A stretch of 64,000 nucleotides of DNA from Mycobacteriaceae bacterium (GCA_029977845.1 JAPOKC010000004.1:1-64000), one strand, 5' to 3'. Positions 37,859-49,969 are shown, counted from the stretch's first letter. Notes: generated from the sequence alone by a model not told the origin. Translations and numbers: made by a program.

Positions 37859-39415
37859 ATGAACGGCATCCCGTTGCTCAGCGCACTGTGGGCCCTTCCG
37901 GTGCTGGCCGCGTTCCTCATCGTCGCGCTGCCACCGTCGGCGCGTGAGTTCGGCCGCTACGCCGGCCTGCTCGTGTCGCTGGCCGTGCTGGGCATCGCGA
38001 TCGCCCTCGCGGCCGGCTTCGACCCCAGCGGTGACCGTTTCCAGTTCGTCGAGGACCATCCGTGGATCCAGTACCTCGGCGCCGGTTACACCCTCGGCGT
38101 GGACGGGATCGCACTGAGCCTGGTGGTGCTGACCGCCGCTCTGGTGCCACTGCTGCTGATCGCCGGCTGGCATGAGGCCGACGCCGCGAGCGGCAGGGGC
38201 CCACAGGTCTACGTCGCGCTGATGCTGGCCGTCGAGGGCATGGTGATGCTGTCCCTATCGGCGCTGGACATCCTGCTGTTCTACATCTTCTTCGAGGCGA
38301 TGCTGGTGCCGATGTACTTCCTCATCGGCGGGTTCGGCGGCCCGCAACGGGCCCGCGCCGCGGTGCGGTTCCTGCTGTACAACCTGGCCGGCGGGTTGAT
38401 CATGCTGGCCGCCGTCGTCGGCATCTATGTGGTGACGTCGAAATCCGACGTGTTCGGAGGCGGCACCTTCGACTTCCGGCAGATCACCGATGCGATCAGC
38501 GACGGCAGATTCAGCATCGCACCGGCCGTCGCCGCACCGATGTTCCTGGCGTTCATGTTCGCCTTCGCCGTCAAGGCCCCGTTGTGGCCGTTCCACCGCT
38601 GGCTCCCCGACGCCGCGGTGCAGGCCACGCCCGCCTCGGCGGTGTTCATGATGGCGGTGATGGACAAGGTCGGCACATTCGGCATGCTGCGCTACTGCCT
38701 GCCGTTGTTCCCCGGCTCCGCGCAGCAGTTCCGCACCGCGATCATCGTGCTCGCCGTGATCAGCATCGTCTATGGGGCGATCGTGGCGATCGGACAGACC
38801 GATGTCATGCGATTGATCGTGTACACCTCGATCAGCCACTTCGGCTTCATCATCCTGGGCATCTTCGCGATGACCTCCCAGGGCCAGTCCGGGTCAGCGC
38901 TCTACATGGTGAGTCACGGCATCTCGACGGCCGCGCTGTTCCTCATCGCGGGCTTCCTGGTGAGCCGTCGCGGCACCCGCGCGATCGCCGCCTATGGCGG
39001 TGTGCAGAAGGTGGCGCCGGTGCTGGCCGGCACCTTCCTGATCGCCGGACTGGCCACCCTGGCACTGCCCGGCCTGGCTTCCTTCATCAGTGAATTCCTG
39101 GTTCTCATCGGCACCTTCACCACCTACCCGGTCTACGCGGTGATCGCCGCCGCCGGTCTGGTGCTCTCGGCGGTCTACGTGCTGTGGCTCTACCAGCGGC
39201 TGATGACAGGACCATTGGCGCAGGGAAATGAACGGGTGAGCGATCTGCGGGCACGCGAACTGGTGGTCGTGGTGCCGCTCATCGCCGCACTGATCGCCCT
39301 GGGCGTCTATCCGCGGATCGCGCTGTCCGTGATCAACCCCGGCGTCGAGCACACCCTCACCGGGATACACGTGAGCGATCCGGTGCCCACGCTGCGCGCA
39401 GGGGGTCAGCGATGA
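37859..39415 (+). CDS. nuoM: NADH-quinone oxidoreductase subunit M
   Basis: 518 residues from ATG 37859, two bases after the nuoL stop. An upstream frame extension would overlap nuoL by 22 bases and is less likely. FYIFFEAMLVPMYFLIG carries the key Glu, and FAVKAPLWPFHRWLPDA the channel Lys. Overlaps nuoN by ATGA. Confidence 0.95.
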   Translation: MNGIPLLSALWALPVLAAFLIVALPPSAREFGRYAGLLVSLAVLGIAIALAAGFDPSGDRFQFVEDHPWIQYLGAGYTLGVDGIALSLVVLTAALVPLLLIAGWHEADAASGRGPQVYVALMLAVEGMVMLSLSALDILLFYIFFEAMLVPMYFLIGGFGGPQRARAAVRFLLYNLAGGLIMLAAVVGIYVVTSKSDVFGGGTFDFRQITDAISDGRFSIAPAVAAPMFLAFMFAFAVKAPLWPFHRWLPDAAVQATPASAVFMMAVMDKVGTFGMLRYCLPLFPGSAQQFRTAIIVLAVISIVYGAIVAIGQTDVMRLIVYTSISHFGFIILGIFAMTSQGQSGSALYMVSHGISTAALFLIAGFLVSRRGTRAIAAYGGVQKVAPVLAGTFLIAGLATLALPGLASFISEFLVLIGTFTTYPVYAVIAAAGLVLSAVYVLWLYQRLMTGPLAQGNERVSDLRARELVVVVPLIAALIALGVYPRIALSVINPGVEHTLTGIHVSDPVPTLRAGGQR

Positions 39416-40985
39416 CCGCTCCGAGTATCGAGTACGGCCTGCTGTCGCCGGTGCTGATCGTGTTCGGCGTCGCGATCGCCGGGGTGCTGGTCGAGGCGTT
39501 CCTGTCCTGGCGGTCACGCTACGCGGTGCAGGTCGCGCTGTCGCTGGCCGGACTGGCCGCCGCCTTCGTCGCACTGGCCGTGATCTACCCGCGGGCCGGT
39601 GGCGGCACGCTGGCGGCGGTCGGCGCCGTAACGGTGGACAGACCCGCGCTGTTCATGCAGGGCACTCTGGTGCTGGTCGCATTCCTCAGCGTGCTGCTCA
39701 TCGCCGAACGGACCCCCGCCTATCCCAAGCCGGCCGAAACCGATTCCCGCCGTAGGGGTTTGGACGCCTTCACTCCGCAGGCCTCCGCGGTGCCGGGCAG
39801 TGTCGCAGAGTTGGTCGCCACCAAGGCCGGCGCAGCGCAGACCGAGGTGTTCCCGCTGACGATGTTCTCGGTCGGCGGCATGATGCTCTTCCCCGCCGCC
39901 GGTGATCTGCTGACCATGTTCGTGGCGCTGGAGGTCTTCTCGCTTCCGCTGTATCTGATGTGCGGACTGGCCCGGCACCGCCGGCTGCTCTCGCAGGAGG
40001 CGGCGATGAAGTACTTCCTGCTGGGCGCGTTCTCCTCGGCGATCTTCCTCTACGGCATGGCCATGCTCTACGGCTTCGCCGGCACCCTGAGCATCACCGG
40101 TATCGCCTCGGCTGTGCAGACCCAGACCGCCAACACCGAACTGGCCCTGGTCGGCTCCGCACTCGTCACCGTCGGCCTGCTGTTCAAGGTCAGCGCGGCG
40201 CCGTTCCACGCCTGGGTCCCCGACGTGTATCAGGGCGCGCCGACCCCGATCGTCGCGTTCATGGCGGCCGGCACCAAGATCGCCGCGTTCGGCGCGCTGC
40301 TGCGAATCTTCTACGTCGCACTGCCGGCGCTGAAGGACCGATGGAGTCCGGTGCTGTGGGCGGTGGCGATCCTGACCATGGCGGTCGGCACCATCACCGC
40401 GGTCACCCAGCGTGACGTGAAGCGTCTGCTGGGTTATTCGGCGGTGGCACACACCGGTTTCATCCTCACCGGCGTGATCGCGCTCAACCGCAGCGGGCTG
40501 ACCGGCACGCTGTTCTATCTGGCGGCCTACGGGATCGCCTCGGTCGGCGCGTTCGCGTTGGTCAGCACCGTGCGCGGGCGCGACGGGATGGAGCAGACCG
40601 GATTCGACCGCTGGGCCGGACTGGGCAAGCGGTTCCCGGTGACCGCCGCGGTGTTCGCGTTGTTCCTGCTGTCCTTCGCCGGTATCCCGCTGACGAGCGG
40701 GTTCATCAGCAAGTTCTCGGTGTTCAAGGCCGCCGCCGAGAGCGGGGCCGCCCCACTGGTGGTGGTGGGCGTGCTGGCCAGCGCGGTGGCCGCCTACTTC
40801 TACATCCGGGTCATCGTGCTGATGTTCTTCACCGACCCGCCCGCCGAAGCGCCCGAGGTCCGCCCGCCGAGTCCGATGACCGTCACGGTGATCGGCCTGG
40901 CCCTGCTGATCACGTTCATCCTCGGCATCCTGCCGCAACCGGTGCTCGACATCGCCGATCAGGCCGCACGGTTCTTCACCCCCTG

Positions 40986-40986
<1 letters not shown>
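39412..40986 (+). CDS. nuoN: NADH-quinone oxidoreductase subunit N
   Basis: 524 residues, antiporter-like subunit. FVALEVFSLPLYLMCGLARH, LFKVSAAPFHAWVPDVYQGAPTP region and TAVTQRDVKRLLGYSAVAH are intact. A hydrophilic insert near residues 105-145 is longer than in E. coli. Last nuo gene; a hairpin follows the stop. Confidence 0.97.
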
Positions 40987-43126
<2,140 letters not shown>

Positions 43127-44242
43127 GTGATCGGCCCGCTCGACGAGTACCCCGTCCATCAGGTCCCCCAGCCGATCGCCTGGCCGGGCAACTCCGACCG
43201 CAACTTCTACGACCGGTCCTATTTCAACGCCCACGACCGCAGCGGCGACATCTTCGTCATCACCGGCATCGGCTACTACCCCAGCCTCGGAGTCAAGGAC
43301 GCCTTCGTGTTGGTCAGACGCGGCGACGAGCAGACCGCGGTGCACCTGTCCGACGCGATCGACCAGAACCGGCTGCATCAGCATGTCAACGGCTATCACC
43401 TCGACGTGGTCGATCCACTGCAGACCATCCGCATCGTGATGGAGGAGACCGAGGGCATCGCCGTCGACCTCACCTGGGAGGGTCTGTTCCCGGTCGTCCA
43501 GGAGCAACGGCACATGATGCGCTCGGGCGCCAAGGTCACCCTCGACGCGCAACGCTTCGCCCAACTCGGCACCTGGAGCGGCGGACTGGTGATCGACGGT
43601 CAGGACATCGCAGTGGACCCGGCCACCTGGATCGGCACCCGGGACCGGTCCTGGGGCATCCGCCCGATCGGTGAACCCGAACCGGCCGGCCGTCCCGCCG
43701 ATCCCCCCTTCGAGGGTATGTGGTGGCTGTATGTGCCGATGGCCTTCGAACAGTTCGCGATCGTCATCATCATCCAGGAGGAACCGAACGGGTTCCGCAG
43801 CATGAACGACTGCACCCGGATTTGGAAGGACGGACGGATCGAACAGCTCGGCTGGCCGCGGGTGCGGATCCATTACCGTTCCGGCACAAGGATTCCCACC
43901 GGCGCGACCATCGAGGCCACCGATTCTGACGGCAACCCGCTGCGCTTCGAGATCGAGTCCAAGCTTCCGGTGCCCATCCACGTCGGCGGCGGCTACGGCG
44001 GGGACTCGGACTGGACCCATGGGGTGTGGCGCGGCGAGAAGTTCACCGAGCGGCTCACCTACGACATGACGGATCCGGCCGTCATCGGCCGCTCTGACTT
44101 CGGCGTCATCGACCACGTCGGCCGGGCGCTGTGTTACGGCAGTTCCCGGACACCCGAGGAGGGCTGGGGTCTGTTCGAGCACGGCGCACTCGGTCGCCAC
44201 GACCCGTCGGGGTTCGCCGACTGGCTCACCGTCGCACCGTAG
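43127..44242 (+). CDS. CrtC/AttH-like beta-barrel protein (DUF7064/7065-like)
   Basis: 371 residues from GTG, zero bases after the kinase stop. No signal peptide or membrane helix. Repeated beta-rich segments (DRSYFNAHDRSGDIFVITG, VDLTWEGLFPVVQEQ, GGGYGGDSDWTHG) suggest the double lipocalin-like barrel of CrtC/AttH hydratases. The DUF name is from memory. The neighbour suggests a phosphorylated or hydroxylated lipid-like ligand. Function unproven. Confidence 0.65.
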   Translation: MIGPLDEYPVHQVPQPIAWPGNSDRNFYDRSYFNAHDRSGDIFVITGIGYYPSLGVKDAFVLVRRGDEQTAVHLSDAIDQNRLHQHVNGYHLDVVDPLQTIRIVMEETEGIAVDLTWEGLFPVVQEQRHMMRSGAKVTLDAQRFAQLGTWSGGLVIDGQDIAVDPATWIGTRDRSWGIRPIGEPEPAGRPADPPFEGMWWLYVPMAFEQFAIVIIIQEEPNGFRSMNDCTRIWKDGRIEQLGWPRVRIHYRSGTRIPTGATIEATDSDGNPLRFEIESKLPVPIHVGGGYGGDSDWTHGVWRGEKFTERLTYDMTDPAVIGRSDFGVIDHVGRALCYGSSRTPEEGWGLFEHGALGRHDPSGFADWLTVAP

Positions 44243-45217
44243 TCAGCGCAGTTCGTCGACGATCTCGGCGAGCGTGTCCACCGGGATCGGCCCGGGCTGA
44301 TACAGGCACAGGGTCTCGCCGATCCCCTCGCAGCGCGCCCGGATGTGCTCGGCGATCTCCCGTGGCGTGCCGCACGCGGCGATGGTGTGCAACACCTCGT
44401 CGGTGATCAGTCCACCCATCTCGGCCCAGCGGCCCTGTTTGGACAGCGCGTTGAGTTCCGGCTGCAGATCCCCCCAGCCGTGCACCTCGAGCACCGGCCG
44501 GTAGGCCGGTGTGCTCCCGTAGAACGCCAGCAGTCGCCGCGCGGCCGTGTGAGCTTCATCGTTGACGCCCGCCGACACGATGACTTCCGGCACCACGGCG
44601 AAGCCGCTGCGCCCCGCCAGTCCTTCGCGCACCATCGGCATGGTGACCTCGTGCAGGAACTTCGTCGACGAGAACGGCATCACCAGAAGTCCGTCGGCGC
44701 ATTCGGCCACCGCCCGGGTCAGCTTCGGCCCCAGGGCTCCGACGTAGATCGGCGGCGGCCCAAAGGGATTGGGCCCCGGGTTGAACGTCGGCGTCATCAG
44801 GGTGTGCCGGTAGAAATCGCCGCGGAAGTCCAGCCGCTCGCCGCTCTCCCACGCCGCGAAGATCGCCCGCAGCGCGCCGACCAGTTCCCACATCCGGGCC
44901 ACCGGCCGGTCGAACGCCGCGCCGTAGCGCTTCTCGATCTGGGTGCGGATCTGGGTGCCCAGACCGAGGGTGAACCGGCCGCCGCTGATCAGCTGATGGT
45001 CGTAGGCCTGGTGTGCCAGCTGGATCGGATTGCGCGGGAAGGCGATCGCCACATTGGTCATCAGGTCCAGGCCGCCCACGGTGGAGGCCAGGGTCAGTGG
45101 AGCGAACACGTCGTGCGGCCCCTCGAAGGTGAACACCCCCGATGCGCCGGCCTCGCGCAGCGCGCGGGCCCGCTCGATCGCCTCAGTGGGCCCGTAGAGG
45201 GCAGTCAGGACTTTCAC
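44243..45217 (-). CDS. LLM-class F420-dependent oxidoreductase (TIGR03617-like)
   Basis: 324 residues from GTG. MKVLTALYG, FTFEGPHDVFAPL, then NVAIAFPRNPIQLAHQAYD and FTLGLGTQIRTQIEKRYG mark an F420-type luciferase-like protein, close to the TIGR03617 group as I recall it. Its stop directly abuts that of the CrtC-like gene. Divergent from aofH with only 25 bases between. Confidence 0.82.
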   Translation of the reverse strand: MKVLTALYGPTEAIERARALREAGASGVFTFEGPHDVFAPLTLASTVGGLDLMTNVAIAFPRNPIQLAHQAYDHQLISGGRFTLGLGTQIRTQIEKRYGAAFDRPVARMWELVGALRAIFAAWESGERLDFRGDFYRHTLMTPTFNPGPNPFGPPPIYVGALGPKLTRAVAECADGLLVMPFSSTKFLHEVTMPMVREGLAGRSGFAVVPEVIVSAGVNDEAHTAARRLLAFYGSTPAYRPVLEVHGWGDLQPELNALSKQGRWAEMGGLITDEVLHTIAACGTPREIAEHIRARCEGIGETLCLYQPGPIPVDTLAEIVDELR

Positions 45218-45226
45218 GGTTCCCCC

Positions 45227-45236
45227 ACCCTAGTGT
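45227..45236. promoter_or_regulatory. Overlapping back-to-back -10 boxes
   Basis: On the plus strand TAGTGT (45231-45236) is six bases before ATG 45243. On the minus strand TAGGGT (45232-45227) lies 9 bases before GTG 45217. The two boxes share the central TA, so polymerase cannot occupy both at once. Confidence 0.55.
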
Positions 45237-45242
45237 GGAGTC

Positions 45243-46580
45243 ATGGCACACGACGTGGTGGTGATCGGAGCCGGACTTGCCGGGCTGACGGCGGCACGCG
45301 AGTTGACCGGCATGGGATTCGACGTGGTGGTGCTCGAGGGCCGCGACCGGGTGGGTGGGCGCACCGCACCGGCCACGCTCGCCGGGGTGCCGATCGACCG
45401 TGGCGCATCCTTCGTCGGCCCCACCCAGGACGCGGTGCTCAAACTCGCCGCGGACCTGGGGTGTGAGACCACCCCGACCTACTCGCAGGGCGCCAACCTG
45501 ATCCGCTGGCGCGGTGCGGTGCATCGCTATCACGGCACCATCCCCAAACTCGGTCTCATCGGACTGCTCGACATCGGCCGCATCCAATGGCAGTTCGAAC
45601 GCATCACCCGCACGATCAGCATCAGCGAACCGTGGACATCGGCCAAGGCCGCCGAGTGGGACGCAATCAGCCTCGGCGACTGGCTGCGCTCGGTGCGCGC
45701 CACCAAAGGCTCGCGCGACCTGATGGCGATCATGTCGAAGGTGACCTGGGGTGCCCAACCCGACGAGGTTTCGATGCTGCACGCTCTGCGCTATGTCAAG
45801 ACCTCCGGCGGTATGGACCGCATGCTCGATACCGTCGGCGGTGCCCAACAGGATCACTTCACTGGTGGCAGCCACCAGATGTCGGCCCGCATCGCCGACG
45901 AACTCGGCACACGAATAACCCTGGGCGCCAGGGTTTCCCGCCTCGAATGGTCAACGGATGCCGTCGCAGTGCACTCATCGGCGGGTGTGGTGGAGGGCCG
46001 TCGCGCCATCATCGCCGTCGCGCCCGCACAGCGACACGACATCGACATCGCACCCGCACTGCCGATCGAACACCAGCAGTTGACGCAGCGCTGGCCACTG
46101 GGCGCGCTGACCAAGGCCTACGCCGCCTACCCCACCCCGTTCTGGCGCAGTAAAGGCCTGTCCGGGCAGGGACTCTCCGACGAAGGTCCGGTGTTCATCA
46201 CCTTCGACGTCAGCCCCCCTGAAGGAGGCCCGGGAATCCTGCTGGGATTCACCGACCCGCGCGGTTTCGACGCGCTGCCCGACGATCAGCGCCGCACAAA
46301 GGCGGTGGAATGCTTCACCGCACTGTTCGGCGAGGAGGCCGCCGACCCCATCGACTATCTCGACCAGCGCTGGGGCGCTGAGACTTTCGCACCCGGCGGC
46401 CCGACGGCCGCGGTGCCACCCGGATCGTGGACGCAGTTCGGACCGCTACTGCGCCGTCCGGTGGGTCCGCTGCACTGGGCCGGCACCGAGACCGCCGACG
46501 AATGGACCGGATTCATGGACGGCGCGGTGCGCTCCGGGCAGCGCGCGGCCGCCGAGGTTGCGGCGTTGCTCAGGAACTGA
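45243..46580 (+). CDS. aofH: Flavin monoamine oxidase (AofH)
   Basis: 445 residues. [20 protein letters not shown] is the FAD Rossmann motif; [22 protein letters not shown] follows; [23 protein letters not shown] is the C-terminal FAD site of the MAO/PAO family. Oxidises amines to aldehydes with hydrogen peroxide. Likely orthologue of Rv3170. Predicted leaderless transcript. Its end overlaps the convergent hydrolase by 11 bases. Confidence 0.9.
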   Translation: MAHDVVVIGAGLAGLTAARELTGMGFDVVVLEGRDRVGGRTAPATLAGVPIDRGASFVGPTQDAVLKLAADLGCETTPTYSQGANLIRWRGAVHRYHGTIPKLGLIGLLDIGRIQWQFERITRTISISEPWTSAKAAEWDAISLGDWLRSVRATKGSRDLMAIMSKVTWGAQPDEVSMLHALRYVKTSGGMDRMLDTVGGAQQDHFTGGSHQMSARIADELGTRITLGARVSRLEWSTDAVAVHSSAGVVEGRRAIIAVAPAQRHDIDIAPALPIEHQQLTQRWPLGALTKAYAAYPTPFWRSKGLSGQGLSDEGPVFITFDVSPPEGGPGILLGFTDPRGFDALPDDQRRTKAVECFTALFGEEAADPIDYLDQRWGAETFAPGGPTAAVPPGSWTQFGPLLRRPVGPLHWAGTETADEWTGFMDGAVRSGQRAAAEVAALLRN

Positions 46581-47502
46581 TCCGCTGCGCCGGCGCAGCG
46601 GTGGCGACCAGATCGCGCAGATGACCGTTGACATCGGCCGGATGCTCCAGGATTGCGCAGTGTCCGCCCGGCATCTCGACGAGCTCGACCAGATTCGGTG
46701 CGTCCTCGGCGATCTTGCGCGCCTGACACATCGGCAACAACCGGTCGTCGGTGCTGCCGATCACCAGCGTCGGCACGGTCAGTCCGCTGATGTCGATGTG
46801 CACCTTCGGGCCCATCTCGTCGACGAGGACCCGCGCCCACCCACCGCGGCCGGCGGCGGGAGTGGCGGAGAAAAGGTCGTGCAGGTAGCGCGCGATCGCC
46901 GGATCGGCGCCGGCGCCGACGGCCATCATCTTCAGGAAGCGCATGCTGCCGGGCTGGGTGCCGTAGACCAGCGGGGCGCCGCCGACGGAACGAATCATGC
47001 TGCGCGCCGCGGCGATCCGGGCCGACTTGAGCATGCCCGGGACCCGCAGCAGCTTGATCTTGTCCAGCAGATCCCCGGTGGTCGTATTGATCAGCGCGAC
47101 GGCGTCAGCACGCTCGGCCACCCGGTCGCGGAAGCGATCCGCCCACGCGCTGATGGCGATACCGCCCATCGAATGCCCGGCGATCACGGCACGTTCGCCG
47201 GGATGCAGATTGGCGGCCAGTACGGCGTCGAGATCGGAGGCCAGGTGATCAAGGCTGTATGCCGACGCCTGCGGCACACCGCTGCGGCCGTGGCCACGGT
47301 GGTCGTAGGCGATCACCCGGAAGTCGCGGGCCAGATCGTTGATCTGCTCGTGCCAGACCTTCAGCGAGCAGGTGATGCCATGGGCCAGCACGATCGGGTA
47401 ACCGTCATTGGGGCCGAAGACCTCGGTGTGCAACCGGGTGCCGTCGTGACCGTGCACGATCATCGTCTTGCTCGGCGGCAGGGTGGGCGCCAAGGCGGTC
47501 AT
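46570..47502 (-). CDS. Alpha/beta hydrolase (Hpx-like, Rv3171c-type)
   Basis: 310 residues. Oxyanion motif AHGITCS, nucleophile Ser in AGHSMGG, Asp in GSTDDRLLP, His in [10 protein letters not shown]. Annotated in M. tuberculosis as a cofactor-free haloperoxidase, but such proteins are usually esterases or C-C hydrolases. Same convergent order with aofH as in M. tuberculosis. Confidence 0.88.
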   Translation of the reverse strand: MTALAPTLPPSKTMIVHGHDGTRLHTEVFGPNDGYPIVLAHGITCSLKVWHEQINDLARDFRVIAYDHRGHGRSGVPQASAYSLDHLASDLDAVLAANLHPGERAVIAGHSMGGIAISAWADRFRDRVAERADAVALINTTTGDLLDKIKLLRVPGMLKSARIAAARSMIRSVGGAPLVYGTQPGSMRFLKMMAVGAGADPAIARYLHDLFSATPAAGRGGWARVLVDEMGPKVHIDISGLTVPTLVIGSTDDRLLPMCQARKIAEDAPNLVELVEMPGGHCAILEHPADVNGHLRDLVATAAPAQRISS

Positions 47503-47736
47503 GTCGCTCCTAGCCGGGCGGCCACGCCGCCGCCCGATTCGAGAGGGTAACCGTTCTTACGCCCCCGATCACGGATACCGGAGATTCCAGCGCGTCAACC
47601 GGCCGTCACACCAGCCACATGAGCATCATCGTTTTCTCTCAATCCACATAATCGCCAGAAACGCACTACAGCGACTTAACACAGAGTACATTTTGTTTGC
47701 CAGTCCGGCGCCCACCCGAACGGAGAACCCTCGATA
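47503..47736. promoter_or_regulatory. Divergent promoter region, hydrolase / LGFP lipoprotein
   Basis: 234 non-coding bases. The 47620-47700 part is AT-richer (ends TACATTTTG) and probably holds the promoter of the lipoprotein gene; CGGAGAAC is its weak ribosome site. No repeat or palindrome of note. Confidence 0.35.
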
Positions 47737-48447
47737 ATGAACACCACCATGGCCCGCGCCGCAGCCGCGGCCGGCGGTATCGCCGTCGCGGCCGCCTTCG
47801 TCGTCAGCTGCTCGGCCACCAAGGAGGCGGCCAAGGAGGCCGCCTCAAGCGCCTCGAGCATCGGCTCATCGGCGGCCAGCGCGGCCGGAAGCGCGGCGAG
47901 CAGCGCGGCCAGTGCCGCGGGCAGTGCCGCCAGCAGTGCCGGCAGTGCGGCGGGAAGTGCGGCCAGCAGCGCGGCCAGCGCAGCCGGAAGCGCGGCCAGC
48001 AGCGGCGCCAGCGTCGCCTCCAGCGTCGTCTCCTCGGTGCTCAACGGCGCGCCCACCACACTGAATGTTCCTGGTATCGGCGATGTTTCACTCGACGGCC
48101 CGGCCGCGGCGGCCTACACCAAGGCCGGTGGCGCCACCAGCCTCGGCGCTCCGACCGCAGCCCCGAAGAAGGTCGGAGACGGCACCGAGTACGCCTTCGC
48201 CAACGGCACGTTGTTCGAGACGCCGTCCAAGGGCGTCTATCTCGTCCAGGGCGAGATCCTCAAGAACTACCTCGGCGCGCAGGGCGGCCCGGCGGGAGCG
48301 CTGGGCTGGCCGACGGCTGACGAGACCCAGACCGGCGGGGGCGACAAGGTCGCCGGCGGTGGCTGGATCAGCGAGTTCGAACACGGCACCATCACCTGGC
48401 TCAACGACGGCAAGGGCAACTTCTCCGAGACCGTCACCAAGAAGTAG
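47737..48447 (+). CDS. LGFP-repeat lipoprotein with Ala/Ser hendecad repeats
   Basis: 236 residues. Lipobox V22-V-S-C25 predicts a lipoprotein. Residues 29-36 are charged (KEAAKEAA), then four perfect-length 11-residue repeats of the type SAAGSAASSAA occupy 48-91. The C-terminal half has LGFP-type repeats (TSLGAPTAAP, GALGWPTADE, and GTLFETPSKGVYLVQGEI), which occur in corynebacterial and mycobacterial wall proteins. The Ala/Ser region probably forms a long helix or spacer between membrane and wall. A strong terminator follows. Confidence 0.85.
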   Translation: MNTTMARAAAAAGGIAVAAAFVVSCSATKEAAKEAASSASSIGSSAASAAGSAASSAASAAGSAASSAGSAAGSAASSAASAAGSAASSGASVASSVVSSVLNGAPTTLNVPGIGDVSLDGPAAAAYTKAGGATSLGAPTAAPKKVGDGTEYAFANGTLFETPSKGVYLVQGEILKNYLGAQGGPAGALGWPTADETQTGGGDKVAGGGWISEFEHGTITWLNDGKGNFSETVTKK

Positions 48448-48462
48448 AAACCGCAGGAAACG

Positions 48463-48495
48463 GGCCCCGGGGTACCTCCCGGGGCCGGATTTTTT
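48463..48495 (+). terminator. Intrinsic terminator after LGFP lipoprotein
   Basis: Stem GGCCCCGGG / CCCGGGGCC (48463-48486) with a six-base loop, followed by ggaTTTTTT (48490-48495). Confidence 0.88.
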
Positions 48496-48541
48496 CGCTG
48501 TCAGCGGAGCGTCGGTGGCTAACGGGGCTTCCGGGCCGGGC

Positions 48542-48547
48542 GATAAT
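48542..48547 (+). promoter_or_regulatory. -10 box of a leaderless promoter
   Basis: GATAAT, one base off TATAAT, is six bases before ATG 48554, and no ribosome site precedes the ATG. Confidence 0.5.
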
Positions 48548-48553
48548 CAGGTC

Positions 48554-48904
48554 ATGACCAAGAAAGTGGCAGCGACCCTGTTGGGCGCGCTTGCAGCGAC
48601 CGCGCTCCCCCTCATCGCCACCCCGGTGGCCCAGGCTGATATCTGCGGCGATGTCGGCGGACGGCACGCCGGTGTCGGCGGCTGTGTCAACATCGGCGGC
48701 GACATCGCGGACGCCGCGGTGGCCGGCGCAGCAGTGGCCGATGTCGCCCACCCGTACGGCTGGGGCGTTCCCCCGGTCGAGGGCTGGCCGCCGCTGCCCG
48801 TGGGATATCTGGCGTGGCCGTCGTTCCCGGGTGAGGCTCCGTGCTACACCCCCGCCGGCCAGCCGTACTACACCCCGGGCGCCGAGCCCTGCTACCCGGC
48901 GTAA
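48554..48904 (+). CDS. Small secreted Cys/Pro-rich protein
   Basis: 116 residues; ATG 48554 starts a clear signal peptide (MTKKVAATLLGALAATALPL...VAQA). The mature part has four cysteines (DICGD, GGCVN, PCYTP, PCYPA), an Ala-rich helix (DIADAAVAGAAVADVA) and a Pro/Tyr-rich end with YTP motifs. No family recognised. The extended frame upstream to 48065 is a shadow of the LGFP gene. Confidence 0.75.
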   Translation: MTKKVAATLLGALAATALPLIATPVAQADICGDVGGRHAGVGGCVNIGGDIADAAVAGAAVADVAHPYGWGVPPVEGWPPLPVGYLAWPSFPGEAPCYTPAGQPYYTPGAEPCYPA

Positions 48905-48928
48905 CACGCAACACTCCTTCGACACCTC

Positions 48929-48958
48929 GACCGGACCGCGGGCAACCGCGGTCCGGTC
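48929..48958 (+). terminator. Hairpin terminator after the small secreted protein
   Basis: 13-bp perfect stem GACCGGACCGCGG / CCGCGGTCCGGTC with a GCAA loop, followed by TATTCTTT. Confidence 0.8.
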
Positions 48959-49033
48959 TATTCTTTCCGCGGTCCGCTCCAACCGGTGCTGGTCGACTTC
49001 GTCAAGCTGCTGTTCGCCCGCGCCATGCTGGAG

Positions 49034-49063
49034 CGGCTGCCGGCGGCGCCCTGCCGGCAGCCG
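49034..49063 (-). terminator. Hairpin after the APH(6)-like gene
   Basis: CGGCTGCCGGC (49034-49044) and GCCGGCAGCCG (49053-49063) form an 11-bp stem 15 bases past the minus-strand stop at 49079. No T-run. The interval 48959-49078 holds no other supported feature. Confidence 0.45.
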
Positions 49064-49078
49064 AGGAGGACGGCGCGT

Positions 49079-49969
49079 TCAGTCCTGTACCGCCTTGGCC
49101 ACCGCGATGCCTCGCGTCAGCCAGGATGGATCCTCCTCATCCTGGATGGCCCACATGGCCACATGCACCATCCGCACGATCACCCAGGCCCGCGCCCGAT
49201 CCTCGTCGAACCCGGCGGCGTCGACCAGCGTCCAGAATCGCCGCCGCACACCCTCGCGCACATCGCCGGCGATCTCGTCCCAGCGGTTCCACAGCATCGG
49301 TGCGATCTCGTAGTGCGGATCGCCGTTCACCGGTTTGGGGTCGATCACAGCCCATGGCTGTCGTTGGCCGGCAAGAACATTGGCGTAGTGCAGGTCGGTG
49401 TGCAGCACCCGGTCGGCGACCGAACGGTCGGATGACAGATCCCCGCCGAGCGCGAGGGCCTGCTCGACGAGACGGTGCGGGATCGGCGCACCACGCGGCA
49501 TCGCCGCGAGTTCGGCATTCCAACCATCGACGTAGGTGGACAGTGACCGCAGCTGCGGCAGTGCCGGAAGGTGGATCTGCTTGTAGAGTCCCGCCACCAC
49601 AGAGCAGGCCTCGACATCGGGAACGCTCGCCAAATCAGTCGCCTCGAGGCGTTCCAGCAGCAGCGCGCGGCGGTACGGGTCCGCACTCAGCAGCGACACA
49701 GCGCCCAACCCGCCCCAGCGTCGCAGCGCCAGATGCTCGTGTTCGGACTCGTCATCGGGGAAGCCGAGCTTGAGAACGGCCGGCGCCTTCCCGGAGGCGC
49801 GGACCGGCACCACCAGTGAACAGTTGCCGTGGGTCGGCGAGCCGTCCTCGCGAAGGTCCCACTCGGCCATGAGGTCGCGAACGAGGTCCGGAAGCCGTTC
49901 CACCCAGTCCTGCCAGTCGGGTCCGCGGGCCGCCATCGCGAACACCCCGGCGGGAATCGGCACGCTCAC
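49079..49969 (-). CDS. APH(6)/hydroxyurea phosphotransferase-family kinase
   Basis: 296 residues from GTG. VLKLGFPDDESEHEHLALRRW near residue 65, DPYRRALLLERL, then the catalytic loop VLHTDLHYANVL and metal-binding VIDPKP are the signature of streptomycin 6-kinase-like enzymes. In the loop HTDLHYAN replaces HGDxxxxN. Family members phosphorylate streptomycin or hydroxyurea, but resistance cannot be inferred from sequence alone. Coupled by GTGA to the small gene upstream. Confidence 0.85.
   Translation of the reverse strand: MSVPIPAGVFAMAARGPDWQDWVERLPDLVRDLMAEWDLREDGSPTHGNCSLVVPVRASGKAPAVLKLGFPDDESEHEHLALRRWGGLGAVSLLSADPYRRALLLERLEATDLASVPDVEACSVVAGLYKQIHLPALPQLRSLSTYVDGWNAELAAMPRGAPIPHRLVEQALALGGDLSSDRSVADRVLHTDLHYANVLAGQRQPWAVIDPKPVNGDPHYEIAPMLWNRWDEIAGDVREGVRRRFWTLVDAAGFDEDRARAWVIVRMVHVAMWAIQDEEDPSWLTRGIAVAKAVQD

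Noticed and set aside
47878..48009. 33-bp repeats considered as a non-coding tandem repeat
   Set aside because: All four units are in frame inside the LGFP lipoprotein and their third positions vary.
48959..49078. Possible gene remnant (VLVDFVKLLFARAMLERLP) between terminators
   Set aside because: Short, joined only to antisense of the APH(6)-like gene, with no start signal or recognised family.
49079..49969. Calling the APH(6)-like gene a streptomycin-resistance gene
   Set aside because: The family signature is present, but substrate range cannot be read from sequence and chromosomal mycobacterial members are often not resistance factors.
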